A stretch of 64,000 bases of DNA from Hyunsoonleella ulvae. Lineage in GTDB: Bacteria > Bacteroidota > Bacteroidia > Flavobacteriales > Flavobacteriaceae. The position numbers were made by a program, and so were the translations under genes. Shown piece after piece: positions 33,134 to 42,154 of this stretch. The stretch is taken from positions 310,001 to 374,000 of the forward strand of contig NZ_JAEPJQ010000002.1 in assembly GCF_016827605.1 (NCBI RefSeq). Direction: 5' to 3'. The notes under the pieces are model-generated. The model had not been told where the DNA came from, ran no database searches, and was given only the letters and a program-made list of their open reading frames with translations. The first letter of the stretch is position 1. Every line of letters starts with the position of its first letter.

Positions 33134-36100
33134 TTTTTTCTGGTAAAATGATAATAGCATAACGGTATAAAGTACAAGCTTACTACGGTACCCAACAGCA
33201 TACCACCAATTAAGGCTACAGCGAGAGGTGCTTGTAATTCTGCACCCAAACCTCCTGTTAACAACAGTGGGACTAATGCTAAAATTGTGGTTAAACTCGT
33301 CATTAATATGGGTTTTAAACGCCTTTGTCCTGCTACTAAAAGTGCTTTAAGTAGCGGGTGTCCTTGGCGTTGTAATTGAATAATGGTATCAATCTTCAAA
33401 ATAGAATCGTTAATAATAATACCACTCATTACCACAATACCTATCATAGACATTAAATTGATACTCATACCAAACAATTTTAAAAACAAGAAGGCTCCTG
33501 CCAAATCTATAGGTACTTCTAACAGAATAATCAATGGCAATACAAATGATTCAAATTGAGAAGCCAAAATAAAGTATAATAGCAGTAAAGATATCAGTAG
33601 TACAACTTTTAACTCGTCCATAAGTTGCAGATTAGAGAAAAAACTACCCGAAAAACTAGTCTCGTAGTTTGTGTTTTTGTTTACTATTTTTTTTACGTTA
33701 TCAATAGTGTTTTCAATCTCATTATCCTTTACATTAAATTCTACTGGATAATATTCGCCCACAACGCCGCCAGAAATACGTTTTAAATCTTGGGCTTTAG
33801 ACACTTTCACAAAGTCCTTAATTTGGAAAAGCGTACTGTCTCTGGATGCTACCATAGTCTCACTTAAAATGGCTTCAAGATACTTTGTTTTACCTCCTAA
33901 AATTATAGGCATAACCTGTTGATTGTCTGCTATTGTTAAAACTTCATGCGCATTAAAAGCACTTTTTAGAGTATTGAACAACGTGTTACTGTTAATATTA
34001 TAAGTAATTAGCTTTTCTTGATCAGCAACAAGTGTCATGTACTCCTGCCATGCAATAGGTTTTAGTGCTATGTTTTCAGTACTTTTATTTAATTGATGCC
34101 AAATAGTTTTAAGTTGATGGTTTTGGGCACTTCCTAAATTTTCAATATGACGTAATCTGGCTACTAAAGGTGCTTCTTTACTTGAAAAAATTAGACTAAA
34201 AATGTTATCTACGTTACTATAATTGTAAACAGCGTTAGGAAACTTTTGTATTAAAGTCTTATTTAAATTTGATTTAATAGTATTAATATCTATTTCTGTC
34301 TCTGCATTCAAATAAATAGTGGTTTCTGAAGTTTTAGCATCAGCATTTTTATCCAGTATAAATTGCTGTGTGCCAACAAGAGCTGTTTGGTTTACTAATT
34401 GGGGTTTTATGGGCTGTAATAGTTCTAATGAACGTCTCTTGTTTTCTTCAACATTAATTTGTTCATTCCAATCAATTTGAAGTAGTGTTTCGGTAGTTGA
34501 TATTACTGGCATTTGCTTTTTAGGTAATAGGCTAAACAAGCTTATTGAAAGGGCTAAAAATAAAAAGCTGATACCCCAAGACAGTTTTTGTCTGCGCATG
34601 ATAAAACGGAATCCTTTTTCGTAGAACGCTTCATAATTAAAACGATTTACCTTCTCTAAAAAACGTGTAACCCTACTAGAGCGTTTTCTTTCTTTTAAAT
34701 GAAACAAACGATATAATGTAGGCAGTAAGGTGACTGATACTAAAAGCGATATAAATAAGCCTATACTTACCGCCATGGCTTGGTCGTAAAATAACGAACC
34801 GCTAATACCACTTAAAAACACCAATGGAATAAATACGGCACAAGTGGTAAGGGCAGAGCTTAATAAAGGTTTAATAACCTCGTTGGTACCCATAACGCAG
34901 GCTTTAGACAGTTGATGACCTCTGGTCCTAAATTGCTCTATATTGTCTATGACAATAATAGAGTTGTCTATCATTAAACCTATCCCTAAAACCAAACCCG
35001 ATAAGGAAATGATATTTATAGATATGTTTAAAAGATGGAAAAATAACAGTGAAACTAGTATTGAAGCGGGTATGGTAATACCAATTAGTAAGGGGGATTT
35101 TACATTTTTTAGAAACAAGAACATGACAGCAAAAGCTAATAGCATACCCCATAATAAACTTTGAAATAAATTGTTGATGGCGTAATCGAGTAACTTAGTT
35201 TGGTCTCGAGTAATTGAAAAATTAATTTGCGGATAATCTTTTTTAAAGGCATCTATTAATTTGCTAAGAGATGCTTTTAAGTCATTCATTTTAGCATCAC
35301 TTTGTTTAATGATGGCCATTGTTACCGCTTCATCGCCTTCCGATAATACTAAACCTGTCCTGTTTTGTGGATGTTCAATTATCTCTGCCAATTCCTTAAG
35401 TTGAAACACACGATTGCCCTTGTTTATGTAAATAGATTCAATGTCTTTAATATCGGTAAGTGAGGTTCCTAATCGTATGTCATATTGATACTGATTGTCT
35501 TTTATTAAGAGGCTTCCTATATCGAGATCGTTCTTTTCTATAACAGATTCTATGTCGGATAACCTAATACCTAAAGCATTCAATTTATCTTGATCTGGAA
35601 TAATTAAAATTTCAGAAGCTACCAGTCCGTTGATATCTACCATAGCTACTTCTTCCACCTGCTCAATACGCCTTTTAATTACTTGGTTTACAAAACGATT
35701 AAAGTCTACAAACTCTTGGGATACAGGAAATAGAGGATTCCCTGTTTTACTTGTTTTTTGGGGAGCTTTAATGGTCATGCTCAGGTAAAATACTGGGATA
35801 TCAGTAGCACTAGCTTTAATAACTTTAGGGCGATCTACAGTTTTGGGTAAGCTATTTGCCAAGCGGTCTATTTTCTCGTTAACCTCTATAAACGCATAAT
35901 CTATATTACTGCCATGAGTGAAACTTAATCGTACAACTCCAGATTCATTACTGGCTTCACTTTTAATATCCTTTAGGTGACTTACTTGCATTAATCTGGA
36001 GCGCATTGGTTTAACAATTGCATCTTCCATTTGTCTAGCCGACATGTTATCTGCTTGTACCTGAACTGTGACTTCTGGGATATCTATATCTGGCATTAAG

Positions 36101-36198
36101 GACACAGGAATAAAATTCAAGGCATAGGCTCCTAAAATAAGCACACCTAGAGTCGTCATTAAAACAGCTATAGGTTTATGTGTTAAAAATTTTACCAT
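33130..36198 (-). CDS. RND family efflux/export pump
   Basis: This is a 1022-residue AcrB-like inner-membrane pump driven by the proton gradient. The first half has the MPDIDIPEVTVQVQ motif and the loop containing GLVLGIGLMIDNSIIVIDNI in the TM4 region, and the second half the equivalent MIGIVVMSGIIINDSILKID. It is complete with adaptor (36215-37315) and channel (31619-33133) in one operon, 16 bp from the adaptor. The cargo is probably the peptides encoded either side, which is inference; drug-type efflux is also possible. Confidence 0.92.
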   Translation of the reverse strand: MVKFLTHKPIAVLMTTLGVLILGAYALNFIPVSLMPDIDIPEVTVQVQADNMSARQMEDAIVKPMRSRLMQVSHLKDIKSEASNESGVVRLSFTHGSNIDYAFIEVNEKIDRLANSLPKTVDRPKVIKASATDIPVFYLSMTIKAPQKTSKTGNPLFPVSQEFVDFNRFVNQVIKRRIEQVEEVAMVDINGLVASEILIIPDQDKLNALGIRLSDIESVIEKNDLDIGSLLIKDNQYQYDIRLGTSLTDIKDIESIYINKGNRVFQLKELAEIIEHPQNRTGLVLSEGDEAVTMAIIKQSDAKMNDLKASLSKLIDAFKKDYPQINFSITRDQTKLLDYAINNLFQSLLWGMLLAFAVMFLFLKNVKSPLLIGITIPASILVSLLFFHLLNISINIISLSGLVLGIGLMIDNSIIVIDNIEQFRTRGHQLSKACVMGTNEVIKPLLSSALTTCAVFIPLVFLSGISGSLFYDQAMAVSIGLFISLLVSVTLLPTLYRLFHLKERKRSSRVTRFLEKVNRFNYEAFYEKGFRFIMRRQKLSWGISFLFLALSISLFSLLPKKQMPVISTTETLLQIDWNEQINVEENKRRSLELLQPIKPQLVNQTALVGTQQFILDKNADAKTSETTIYLNAETEIDINTIKSNLNKTLIQKFPNAVYNYSNVDNIFSLIFSSKEAPLVARLRHIENLGSAQNHQLKTIWHQLNKSTENIALKPIAWQEYMTLVADQEKLITYNINSNTLFNTLKSAFNAHEVLTIADNQQVMPIILGGKTKYLEAILSETMVASRDSTLFQIKDFVKVSKAQDLKRISGGVVGEYYPVEFNVKDNEIENTIDNVKKIVNKNTNYETSFSGSFFSNLQLMDELKVVLLISLLLLYFILASQFESFVLPLIILLEVPIDLAGAFLFLKLFGMSINLMSMIGIVVMSGIIINDSILKIDTIIQLQRQGHPLLKALLVAGQRRLKPILMTSLTTILALVPLLLTGGLGAELQAPLAVALIGGMLLGTVVSLYFIPLCYYHFTRKK

Positions 36199-36214
36199 AA
36201 TTTATAGATAAAAG

Positions 36215-37315
36215 CTAGTCAATATCTTTTACGGTAACCCCGCTATCGTGGGCTAAGTTCAAATTATTAGATACAATAATGGTGTCTCCAACTTTTAAGC
36301 TGGCACTACTTTTATCGGGGTGTGGTATTACGGCATATTGTTTACTATTTTCATAAGTGGTTTGTACGTAGGTCCAAAAGGCTTTGCCTTGTTGCACTTT
36401 AAACAATACTTCATGATTATCTCTTAGAACTACAGCTGCTTTTGGTACAACAAATTGGTCCGTAACATCTTTTTGAATAAAAACTTTTACATTCATACCT
36501 TCTAATAAGCTACCATCATTCTTTACGTTGGCTTTTATTAGAATGGTACCATCCTTTTCTACCTGAGGATTAATAGTTGTAATTTTTCCATTATAAGAGG
36601 TATTGGTTGCAGAGGGCTGAACAGTAATGGTTTGGTTTACTTTAATATCTTTTAACTCTGATTCTATAACACGAAATTCTACTTCAAAAACAGCATCATT
36701 AATTAGCGTTAAAAATGGTGTGCCAGTATTAACTTGTTCATATAATTTGGTGTTGATGTTCGCAATTTTACCACTAAATGGGGCAATCAGTGTGGTGGAC
36801 TTTAAATCGAATTGCGCGGTTTCTAGTTGATGTTTACTGTTTTTATAACCAGATTTTATTGCCATTTTATCATACTCTTCTTGAGGTATGGCGTTGGAGT
36901 CATCTGGATCAAAACCTCGGCGAATTTGTAAATCCTTAAAATCTAAAGCGGCTTGCTTAATGTCTAATTGCGCTTTATTAACTTTTTGTTTAAATGTAGT
37001 ATTGTTTAAACGCGCTAGAATTTGTCCTTTCGTTACATTGTCTCCGTTTTTAACGTAAAGATGTTGCAATGCTTCGCTTACCTTAAATCGTAATTCACTT
37101 TTCTCTAAAGCTACAAGCCTACCATTGCTAACTAGTTCTTTTTTAAAAACACCTTGGTTCAGCAACATGATATTTACATCGTTTTTGTCTGGGAGGTAAC
37201 TTTTTTTATTTAGATTCTCGTTTGGTTTTTCTTTTGTGTCGTTACAGTTTAACAAAAAACTGAAACAAACGATCAAAAGAAATTTTTTTGAAAGATTTTT
37301 GTTCGCTCCACTCAT
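36215..37315 (-). CDS. RND efflux adaptor (membrane fusion) lipoprotein
   Basis: This is a periplasmic adaptor of 366 residues linking the pump to the channel. It has a lipobox L-N-C near residue 24, a barrel-sandwich hybrid flanking a short alpha hairpin (V-K-N-G-D-N-V-T-K-G-Q-I-L-A-R and L-I-A-P-F-S-G-K-I-A-N), and a beta barrel near residues 200-290. It lies 27 bp after the copy-3 thioredoxin-like gene, so peptide cassette 3 and the exporter form one transcript. Confidence 0.92.
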   Translation of the reverse strand: MSGANKNLSKKFLLIVCFSFLLNCNDTKEKPNENLNKKSYLPDKNDVNIMLLNQGVFKKELVSNGRLVALEKSELRFKVSEALQHLYVKNGDNVTKGQILARLNNTTFKQKVNKAQLDIKQAALDFKDLQIRRGFDPDDSNAIPQEEYDKMAIKSGYKNSKHQLETAQFDLKSTTLIAPFSGKIANINTKLYEQVNTGTPFLTLINDAVFEVEFRVIESELKDIKVNQTITVQPSATNTSYNGKITTINPQVEKDGTILIKANVKNDGSLLEGMNVKVFIQKDVTDQFVVPKAAVVLRDNHEVLFKVQQGKAFWTYVQTTYENSKQYAVIPHPDKSSASLKVGDTIIVSNNLNLAHDSGVTVKDID

Positions 37316-37342
37316 AATATTAGATTAAGGCATATAATTCTT

Positions 37343-37948
37343 CTAGTATAATTCACTTATTTTTGTAAAATATCTATCCTCTAAAATTGAAGATGATTTT
37401 ATTGGAAAAAACACATTTGAAACTTCTAAATTCTTGTTTACTACAAAATAATATGGGTATTGCACTTCATCCATTTTATTAAAAAAAGAGAGTTCAATAT
37501 CAGTTAGTGCATAGATTTCAGCACCTATATTCCTATCTGTTTGCATTAGCTTTAATTCTCTTAAGCTGAAGCCTTTTGAAATAATTACATACTTAAATTT
37601 TGGATGCGTTTTTAAATAGGTTTCAACCTTATTAACAGCGTCATTTATACAAGAATTACATTGGTTTGAACTTATATATAGCACAAGTTTCGATTCTGGA
37701 AACACCTTAGAGAAATATTCTAAGTTGCCTTTAATATTTTTAAGCTTGTTGTCTTTAGGTATTGTAACATGCCCCGAATAATGAGAATGCAGTAACACTC
37801 GCGATCTTAATTCCTCAATTTTGGCAACATCATGTTTTACTGATTCTTGTTTCTTGTTTTTAATGATGAAAAAAAATGTTAACCCTAAAATAACTGAAGT
37901 TAAAAATAATCCAAAACAAGCTAAATATTTTTTCTGTTTCTTTATCAA
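37343..37948 (-). CDS. Thioredoxin-like CxxC protein, copy 3
   Basis: This 201-residue protein has an N-terminal anchor helix (about 8-28) and a thioredoxin-like domain with Q-C-N-S-C near residue 99 and the loop V-Q-Y-P-Y-Y-F-V. It begins at a TTG whose bases overlap the propeller stop codon (TTGA), a tight coupling. Disulfide exchange on peptide 3 (six cysteines) is the natural inference. Confidence 0.75.
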   Translation of the reverse strand: MIKKQKKYLACFGLFLTSVILGLTFFFIIKNKKQESVKHDVAKIEELRSRVLLHSHYSGHVTIPKDNKLKNIKGNLEYFSKVFPESKLVLYISSNQCNSCINDAVNKVETYLKTHPKFKYVIISKGFSLRELKLMQTDRNIGAEIYALTDIELSFFNKMDEVQYPYYFVVNKNLEVSNVFFPIKSSSILEDRYFTKISELY

Positions 37949-39216
37949 AAGTCTTTTAGTTTATATGTTACTATTACTGGGTTATCGGTTTGTTTAATTT
38001 TTTCAATAATTTCCCAATATTTTGGTTTGAGACCATTTTTAATTCCCCCATCCTCTACGGCTTGTTTATGATAAAATAATTCTATGGCCTCTATTTTCCC
38101 AATAAATGAATTGTTTTCTCCAACCCCAATAGGCCTTCTGTATAACATCATCAACTGATTATCATTTACCCATTTGAGATTGTTTCCGTATAGCATGTTT
38201 TTTGATTCTGTATTAAAAAACATATTTGAAACCCCTTTTTCTGAATAAAAAGTAAAAAAGCTACAATTATCAGTTATTATAAAGTCTCCAGAGAAATTTA
38301 GATGTTTATTCTTAAGTTCTATAAATTCTTTAGTACTAATTTGTTTTTTCCATACCTTGTCAGGAAAGCCGTTTTTTTCAAATTCAAACTTTATAAACGG
38401 AATTAAATTATTTTTCTCTATTTTCCAGATTCCGTTCGAAAAAGGTTGATGATAATAAATAAAATCATTAAACTTACGAAGCGGTCTAGTTGTTGCATAA
38501 ACAAATGAATTCTCAGGTGTTTTAAAAGCTAAACCTAAAGGAATAGAATTAGTATCTGCTATTATTAGTCTGTAAGAGGCAATTAATGGAATACTTTTAT
38601 TTTTTTGAACTATAGAAGCTCCAAAAACCAAAGAATTGTTTCCGTACTCATGTTCAGAAACCATGTAGTAAAACGGTTTTGAATCTATGAACTTACCAGT
38701 ATAGTCATACCTTAATACTTTTCTTGATTTAGAATCTAAAATTGAAATAATTTTTTTTTCCCTATTAATGGCTACATCTCTCATTCTAAGTAATTCCTGG
38801 GGACCTTTTCCTATTGTTCCAATTGAATTTAAAAACTTACCATTTTTACCAAATCGTAGTAATTTATTATTATTCTTATCATGAATAAAATAACAATTTG
38901 AATCATATATTATGTTGTCTATCTTTCCTATAAGACTCTCTGAAGTAGTTTCTAGGGGAATTAATTCAATATCATACAATACATCATTCAAATCCATTTT
39001 AGAACTAAATATATCAGAGGGAATTATAACCTTTTCAGCACCAGCTGTATTCTCATCAAATAGTATAATATCTTCACTTTTGATTTCTATTTTTTTTTTG
39101 TTTCCACTTGCATCAATACTTGTTAATGAAACATTATTTTTAGATTCATTTTCACAATTAAAGAATAAAGCAAAAACAAAAAATGAAAGTTTAATTAAGT
39201 ATGTTTTATTGTTCAT
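37945..39216 (-). CDS. 6-bladed beta-propeller lipoprotein, copy 3
   Basis: This is a 423-residue lipoprotein with lipobox F-F-N-C near residue 20 and the shared block T-I-G-K-G-P-Q-E-L near residue 135. Several blades of alternating V-I/L-D-S-K strands follow. It is the longest of the three, with an extra N-terminal stretch of about 40 residues before the first blade. It overlaps the thioredoxin-like start and follows the peptide gene after a hairpin. Confidence 0.8.
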   Translation of the reverse strand: MNNKTYLIKLSFFVFALFFNCENESKNNVSLTSIDASGNKKKIEIKSEDIILFDENTAGAEKVIIPSDIFSSKMDLNDVLYDIELIPLETTSESLIGKIDNIIYDSNCYFIHDKNNNKLLRFGKNGKFLNSIGTIGKGPQELLRMRDVAINREKKIISILDSKSRKVLRYDYTGKFIDSKPFYYMVSEHEYGNNSLVFGASIVQKNKSIPLIASYRLIIADTNSIPLGLAFKTPENSFVYATTRPLRKFNDFIYYHQPFSNGIWKIEKNNLIPFIKFEFEKNGFPDKVWKKQISTKEFIELKNKHLNFSGDFIITDNCSFFTFYSEKGVSNMFFNTESKNMLYGNNLKWVNDNQLMMLYRRPIGVGENNSFIGKIEAIELFYHKQAVEDGGIKNGLKPKYWEIIEKIKQTDNPVIVTYKLKDF

Positions 39217-39231
39217 ATATATTTTAATTAA

Positions 39232-39269
39232 AACTAGAATACCCCTATAATTATAGAGGCATTCCAGTT
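39232..39269 (-). terminator. Hairpin after peptide gene 3
   Basis: This is an interrupted stem: AACTAGAAT/ATTCCAGTT outer and CCCTATAA/TTATAGAGG inner arms. It sits in the same position (between the peptide stop and the propeller start) as the hairpins of cassettes 1 and 2. Confidence 0.65.
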
Positions 39270-39276
39270 AGTTATT

Positions 39277-39660
39277 TTAGCACTCGGCAGGTTCTGCCTC
39301 ACAATATAAAGGCCCTGCAGTTTCAGCATCTTCGCAAATAGTTCCCCATACTGTATATGTTTCATATTCAAGATGGCCATAAACATCATATTCATTATTG
39401 TAGACCCTCGTTGGAGGTTGGCTATAGTCAATGCATTCATTTGCATATGGCACAGCTTCCTCTCCATAAGGAGGATAATAATCATCACACAAATAGTCTG
39501 GCACGTACCAAGGACATCCTTCTGCATTAGCAGATTGCATCGCTATAGCATCTGTTAAATTAAACTCCGCAGACGTATTGCTATCCAGTACGCTAGTGTT
39601 TAAAAACATAGCTAGAACAAATACAGATACTATTCCTACTAATTTTAATGTTTTTTTCAT
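39277..39660 (-). CDS. NVEALA-like secreted cysteine peptide 3
   Basis: This is a 127-residue precursor from the ATG at 39660 (an earlier in-frame start at 39693 is disfavoured by the conserved AATAAA-ATG context). The leader has a hydrophobic helix (about 5-22), then A-E-F-N-L-T-D-A-I-A-M-Q-S and A44-N-A46 before Glu47. The mature part is rich in Tyr, Pro, Glu and Asp with six cysteines (C49, C-D-D, C-I-D, C-E-D, C-E-A and the C-terminal Cys). It differs completely from the other two mature parts. The function is unknown. Confidence 0.68.
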   Translation of the reverse strand: MKKTLKLVGIVSVFVLAMFLNTSVLDSNTSAEFNLTDAIAMQSANAEGCPWYVPDYLCDDYYPPYGEEAVPYANECIDYSQPPTRVYNNEYDVYGHLEYETYTVWGTICEDAETAGPLYCEAEPAEC

Positions 39661-39694
39661 TTTATTGAATTTTAAATTTATACTTGTTATCATT

Positions 39695-39719
39695 AAAGTC
39701 TAAAAAGGCATACTACTTT
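39695..39719 (-). promoter_or_regulatory. Conserved inverted repeat upstream of peptide 3
   Basis: AAAGT (39695-39699) and ACTTT (39715-39719) are separated by 15 bp, 35 bp before the peptide start. The layout is the same as in cassettes 1 and 2. Confidence 0.5.
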
Positions 39720-39816
39720 TGGAATATGTAACAGACCAATCTATTAGGCTGTTAAAATCTTTTTAAAGACTCCTTTTTTATTAAGAAATACTTTATTATA
39801 TCATTAGCATTTGGTT

Positions 39817-41727
39817 TTAGTTAAACAATTTGTATTCTGTGATTATATCTTTCATTTCCTGTTGAATTTCCTTTACAGCTGTAGAAGGCACTTTTATTTC
39901 TTTTTCCAAAATAGTGTTTGCCATAGCTAATGCGTTTTCTTTTTGTCCGCTTTCATCATATAATTTGGCCAATAAATACAGCGGGTAAAACCTCGAGGGT
40001 ATCATACTAGCAGCATGTTTATAATTAGCTTCTGCTTTATTATATAGTTCTACGTTTTTATAAGCATCACCCAAAGCTGTTTCTGTAATGGTGGTATTTA
40101 AATGTTTTTTTGCATGTTCTAAAATTTTAATTGCTTTTTTATTTTGTTTATACATAGATAGTGCTTTACCATAGTTCATTAAAAACTCGCCGTTTCTCTT
40201 TAATTCGGGATAAGCAATTTCATATTCTTTTATAGCACTTTCGTAATCACCATATTGATAACTGTTTAAAGCCAACTCCCAATTTTTAAAGCTAGTATTT
40301 AATCTCTTTATGTATATGAGGCTTGACGCAGAAATAATCAAAACAACAACTATAGCTATAGATTTAAAAATAATATTGAATGGGAGTTCTAATTTAAAAT
40401 TTTCAAAAAACACTTTAGTGTTTTGATCTAAATTAGCCATAGCTGCCAATAAAACTATCACGATAAGCTTAACAGGCAAAATTTCCGTGGGATATGAAAA
40501 GAAAGCAAATACAGCAATCGACAATAATGCGATTTTTATGATAATAATTAGATAAATATTTTCCTTTGAAATAGACAGTTTAAAGATGACATAAAAAACA
40601 GCTATTAACATTAAAAAACCAATAATACCATTTTCAACTACAAATTGTATCATTTCATTAAATGCATAATACGTATTATCTGCCACCAAAGCTTCTTGAG
40701 TTTCTCCATTCACTGCAAAATAATTGGCTTGATAATTCATATAGTGTGCCTTGAAACGGTCAAAACCAACACCAAAAAAAGGATTATCGCCTATGATTTT
40801 TGTAGAAACTTTCCAAATAAATAAACGTCCGTCTGAAGATCCTTTTTTGAAATGGTAAACGCCTAATAAGCTCACTAAAGCAATTAATACAATACCAATA
40901 ACTAATACCAGTCTTTTTAGTTTAGATAAGTGATTGAAGATTTTTTTTAGGATTTTATAACGAAACTCCAGTAATAAACTACTACTTACAATAACTGCCA
41001 ACCATGATGCTCTAGATTGTGTTGCGGGAATAACAAGAATAATACTTATCACACCGATTAAAGGAATATATTGCACAGTATATTTAATGAAAGTATTAAT
41101 ATGTGCAACACTTTTATTCTTTAGATCAAGTTGTAAATTATTAATCACTTTTTCTCTAAAAAGATACATACCTAAAGCTATTGGAAAAACAGAAACAAGA
41201 AAACCTGCGTATGGACCGGGATTAAAAAAGCTCCCAGTTAATTTGAACCCAGAATGGTTTGATGGATAATAATCCAATAATTGAAGATTACCATAAATAG
41301 CTTGAATAATACCTGAAATTATAATCGCTAAAAGCACTCCATAAAACAGCTTAACACTTTGAGTTCTGAAAATCACATACAAAAAAATAAGTCCCAATAA
41401 CTCTATAAAACGAATAGAGAAACTATAGTGCGATTGTAATAAATATCTGTTACAGGTTATATAAATAATTAAGATTGCTAAACTAATATCTAAATTAGAT
41501 AAGTATAACTTCTTTACTTTAGGTTTGTAGATACATAAAACCGAAAGTCCAAATAAAACAATACAAGAATATATAAAAACAATAAACTTACTGGTAATTG
41601 TTGATTGTGGGTAGCTTGTTAAGTTTATTTGAGGAATAAAAACTAGTATAGCTATAATACAAAGTGAGATAAAAAACTTTTTTGTCTCAAAAAAAAGTAA
41701 ATTTGATACAGTTTTATCTCCAAACAT
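39817..41727 (-). CDS. O-antigen ligase-like polytopic protein with C-terminal TPR repeats
   Basis: This is a 636-residue protein with about ten to twelve transmembrane helices. The Wzy/WaaL-type features visible are F-F-N-P-G-P-Y-A-G-F, the R-A-S-W-L-A loop and G-R-L-F-I-W-K-V-S-T-K-I-I-G-D-N-P-F-F-G-V-G. The C-terminal ~180 residues are TPR-like helices ending with E-I-Q-Q-E-M-K-D-I. Family members join O-antigen or other glycans to lipid A, or sugars to protein (PglL/TfpO type). Beside the secreted peptides it may attach a glycan, which is inference. Its 3' end resembles part of the intergenic repeats. Confidence 0.78.
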   Translation of the reverse strand: MFGDKTVSNLLFFETKKFFISLCIIAILVFIPQINLTSYPQSTITSKFIVFIYSCIVLFGLSVLCIYKPKVKKLYLSNLDISLAILIIYITCNRYLLQSHYSFSIRFIELLGLIFLYVIFRTQSVKLFYGVLLAIIISGIIQAIYGNLQLLDYYPSNHSGFKLTGSFFNPGPYAGFLVSVFPIALGMYLFREKVINNLQLDLKNKSVAHINTFIKYTVQYIPLIGVISIILVIPATQSRASWLAVIVSSSLLLEFRYKILKKIFNHLSKLKRLVLVIGIVLIALVSLLGVYHFKKGSSDGRLFIWKVSTKIIGDNPFFGVGFDRFKAHYMNYQANYFAVNGETQEALVADNTYYAFNEMIQFVVENGIIGFLMLIAVFYVIFKLSISKENIYLIIIIKIALLSIAVFAFFSYPTEILPVKLIVIVLLAAMANLDQNTKVFFENFKLELPFNIIFKSIAIVVVLIISASSLIYIKRLNTSFKNWELALNSYQYGDYESAIKEYEIAYPELKRNGEFLMNYGKALSMYKQNKKAIKILEHAKKHLNTTITETALGDAYKNVELYNKAEANYKHAASMIPSRFYPLYLLAKLYDESGQKENALAMANTILEKEIKVPSTAVKEIQQEMKDIITEYKLFN

Positions 41728-41969
41728 TAAAGTTTTTTTTATAAAATATTTTCTTAAAGCTGAGAGATGCCTTTTGTAAAAAAGACTTTAGCTAAAAAAA
41801 AAGATTTTACATACAAAAAGTATCCTGTGCTATCCTGTTTTTAATTAAAATTTATAATACCCTTATAAATCAGAAAAAATAGTCACAGAAACATAGAAAT
41901 TTGTTAAGAGGGCTTATTTAATATTTGAAAATAAATATTTTAATCTATGTGAGTTTAGAGCACAAAAAA

Positions 41970-42066
41970 AGGCAAGCTACCTACATCACACCGCTACAAC
42001 CGTATACCTTTGCTGCGTTCCCGCCCTGGAGGATTCTACAGGAGCTGGTTGTGTAGGACTTGCCGG
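41970..42066 (-). ncRNA. ffs: Signal recognition particle RNA (small bacterial 4.5S type)
   Basis: This is the small SRP RNA that binds Ffh and guides membrane proteins. The minus strand reads from GGCAAGTCC to the complementary GGCTTGCC-like end, and the tip carries CCAGGGCGGGAACGCAGC, the Ffh-binding stem with asymmetric loop and tetraloop. The length is about 95 nt. A run of U follows the last stem and should terminate transcription. Confidence 0.92.
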
Positions 42067-42069
42067 CTG

Positions 42070-42099
42070 CAAAGATACAATCTTTTAAAATTTTCACAA
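42070..42099 (-). promoter_or_regulatory. Bacteroidota-type promoter of the SRP RNA
   Basis: On the minus strand TTG (42097-42099), a 19-base spacer, then TATCTTTG (42070-42077) match the consensus TTG-N19-TAnnTTTG. Transcription would start about 6 bp downstream, at the first base of the RNA. Confidence 0.85.
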
Positions 42100-42154
42100 T
42101 GATTTTTTAAACCGATTTTAAATAAATATATTCGACACAAAATAAGGTTTATCC

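Larger units (their letters stand above)
41728..42154. other. Intergenic region carrying the SRP RNA
   Basis: This 427-bp region holds the SRP RNA (41970-42066) and its promoter at 42070-42099. From 41728 to 41960 I recognise nothing further except a few T- and A-rich tracts, which probably include the leader of the ligase gene. Confidence 0.6.

Noticed and set aside
39234-39527. A minus-strand reading frame of 97 codons overlapping peptide gene 3
   Set aside because: It lies in another frame of a peptide gene that has a clear leader and conserved leader context, and shows no family features.
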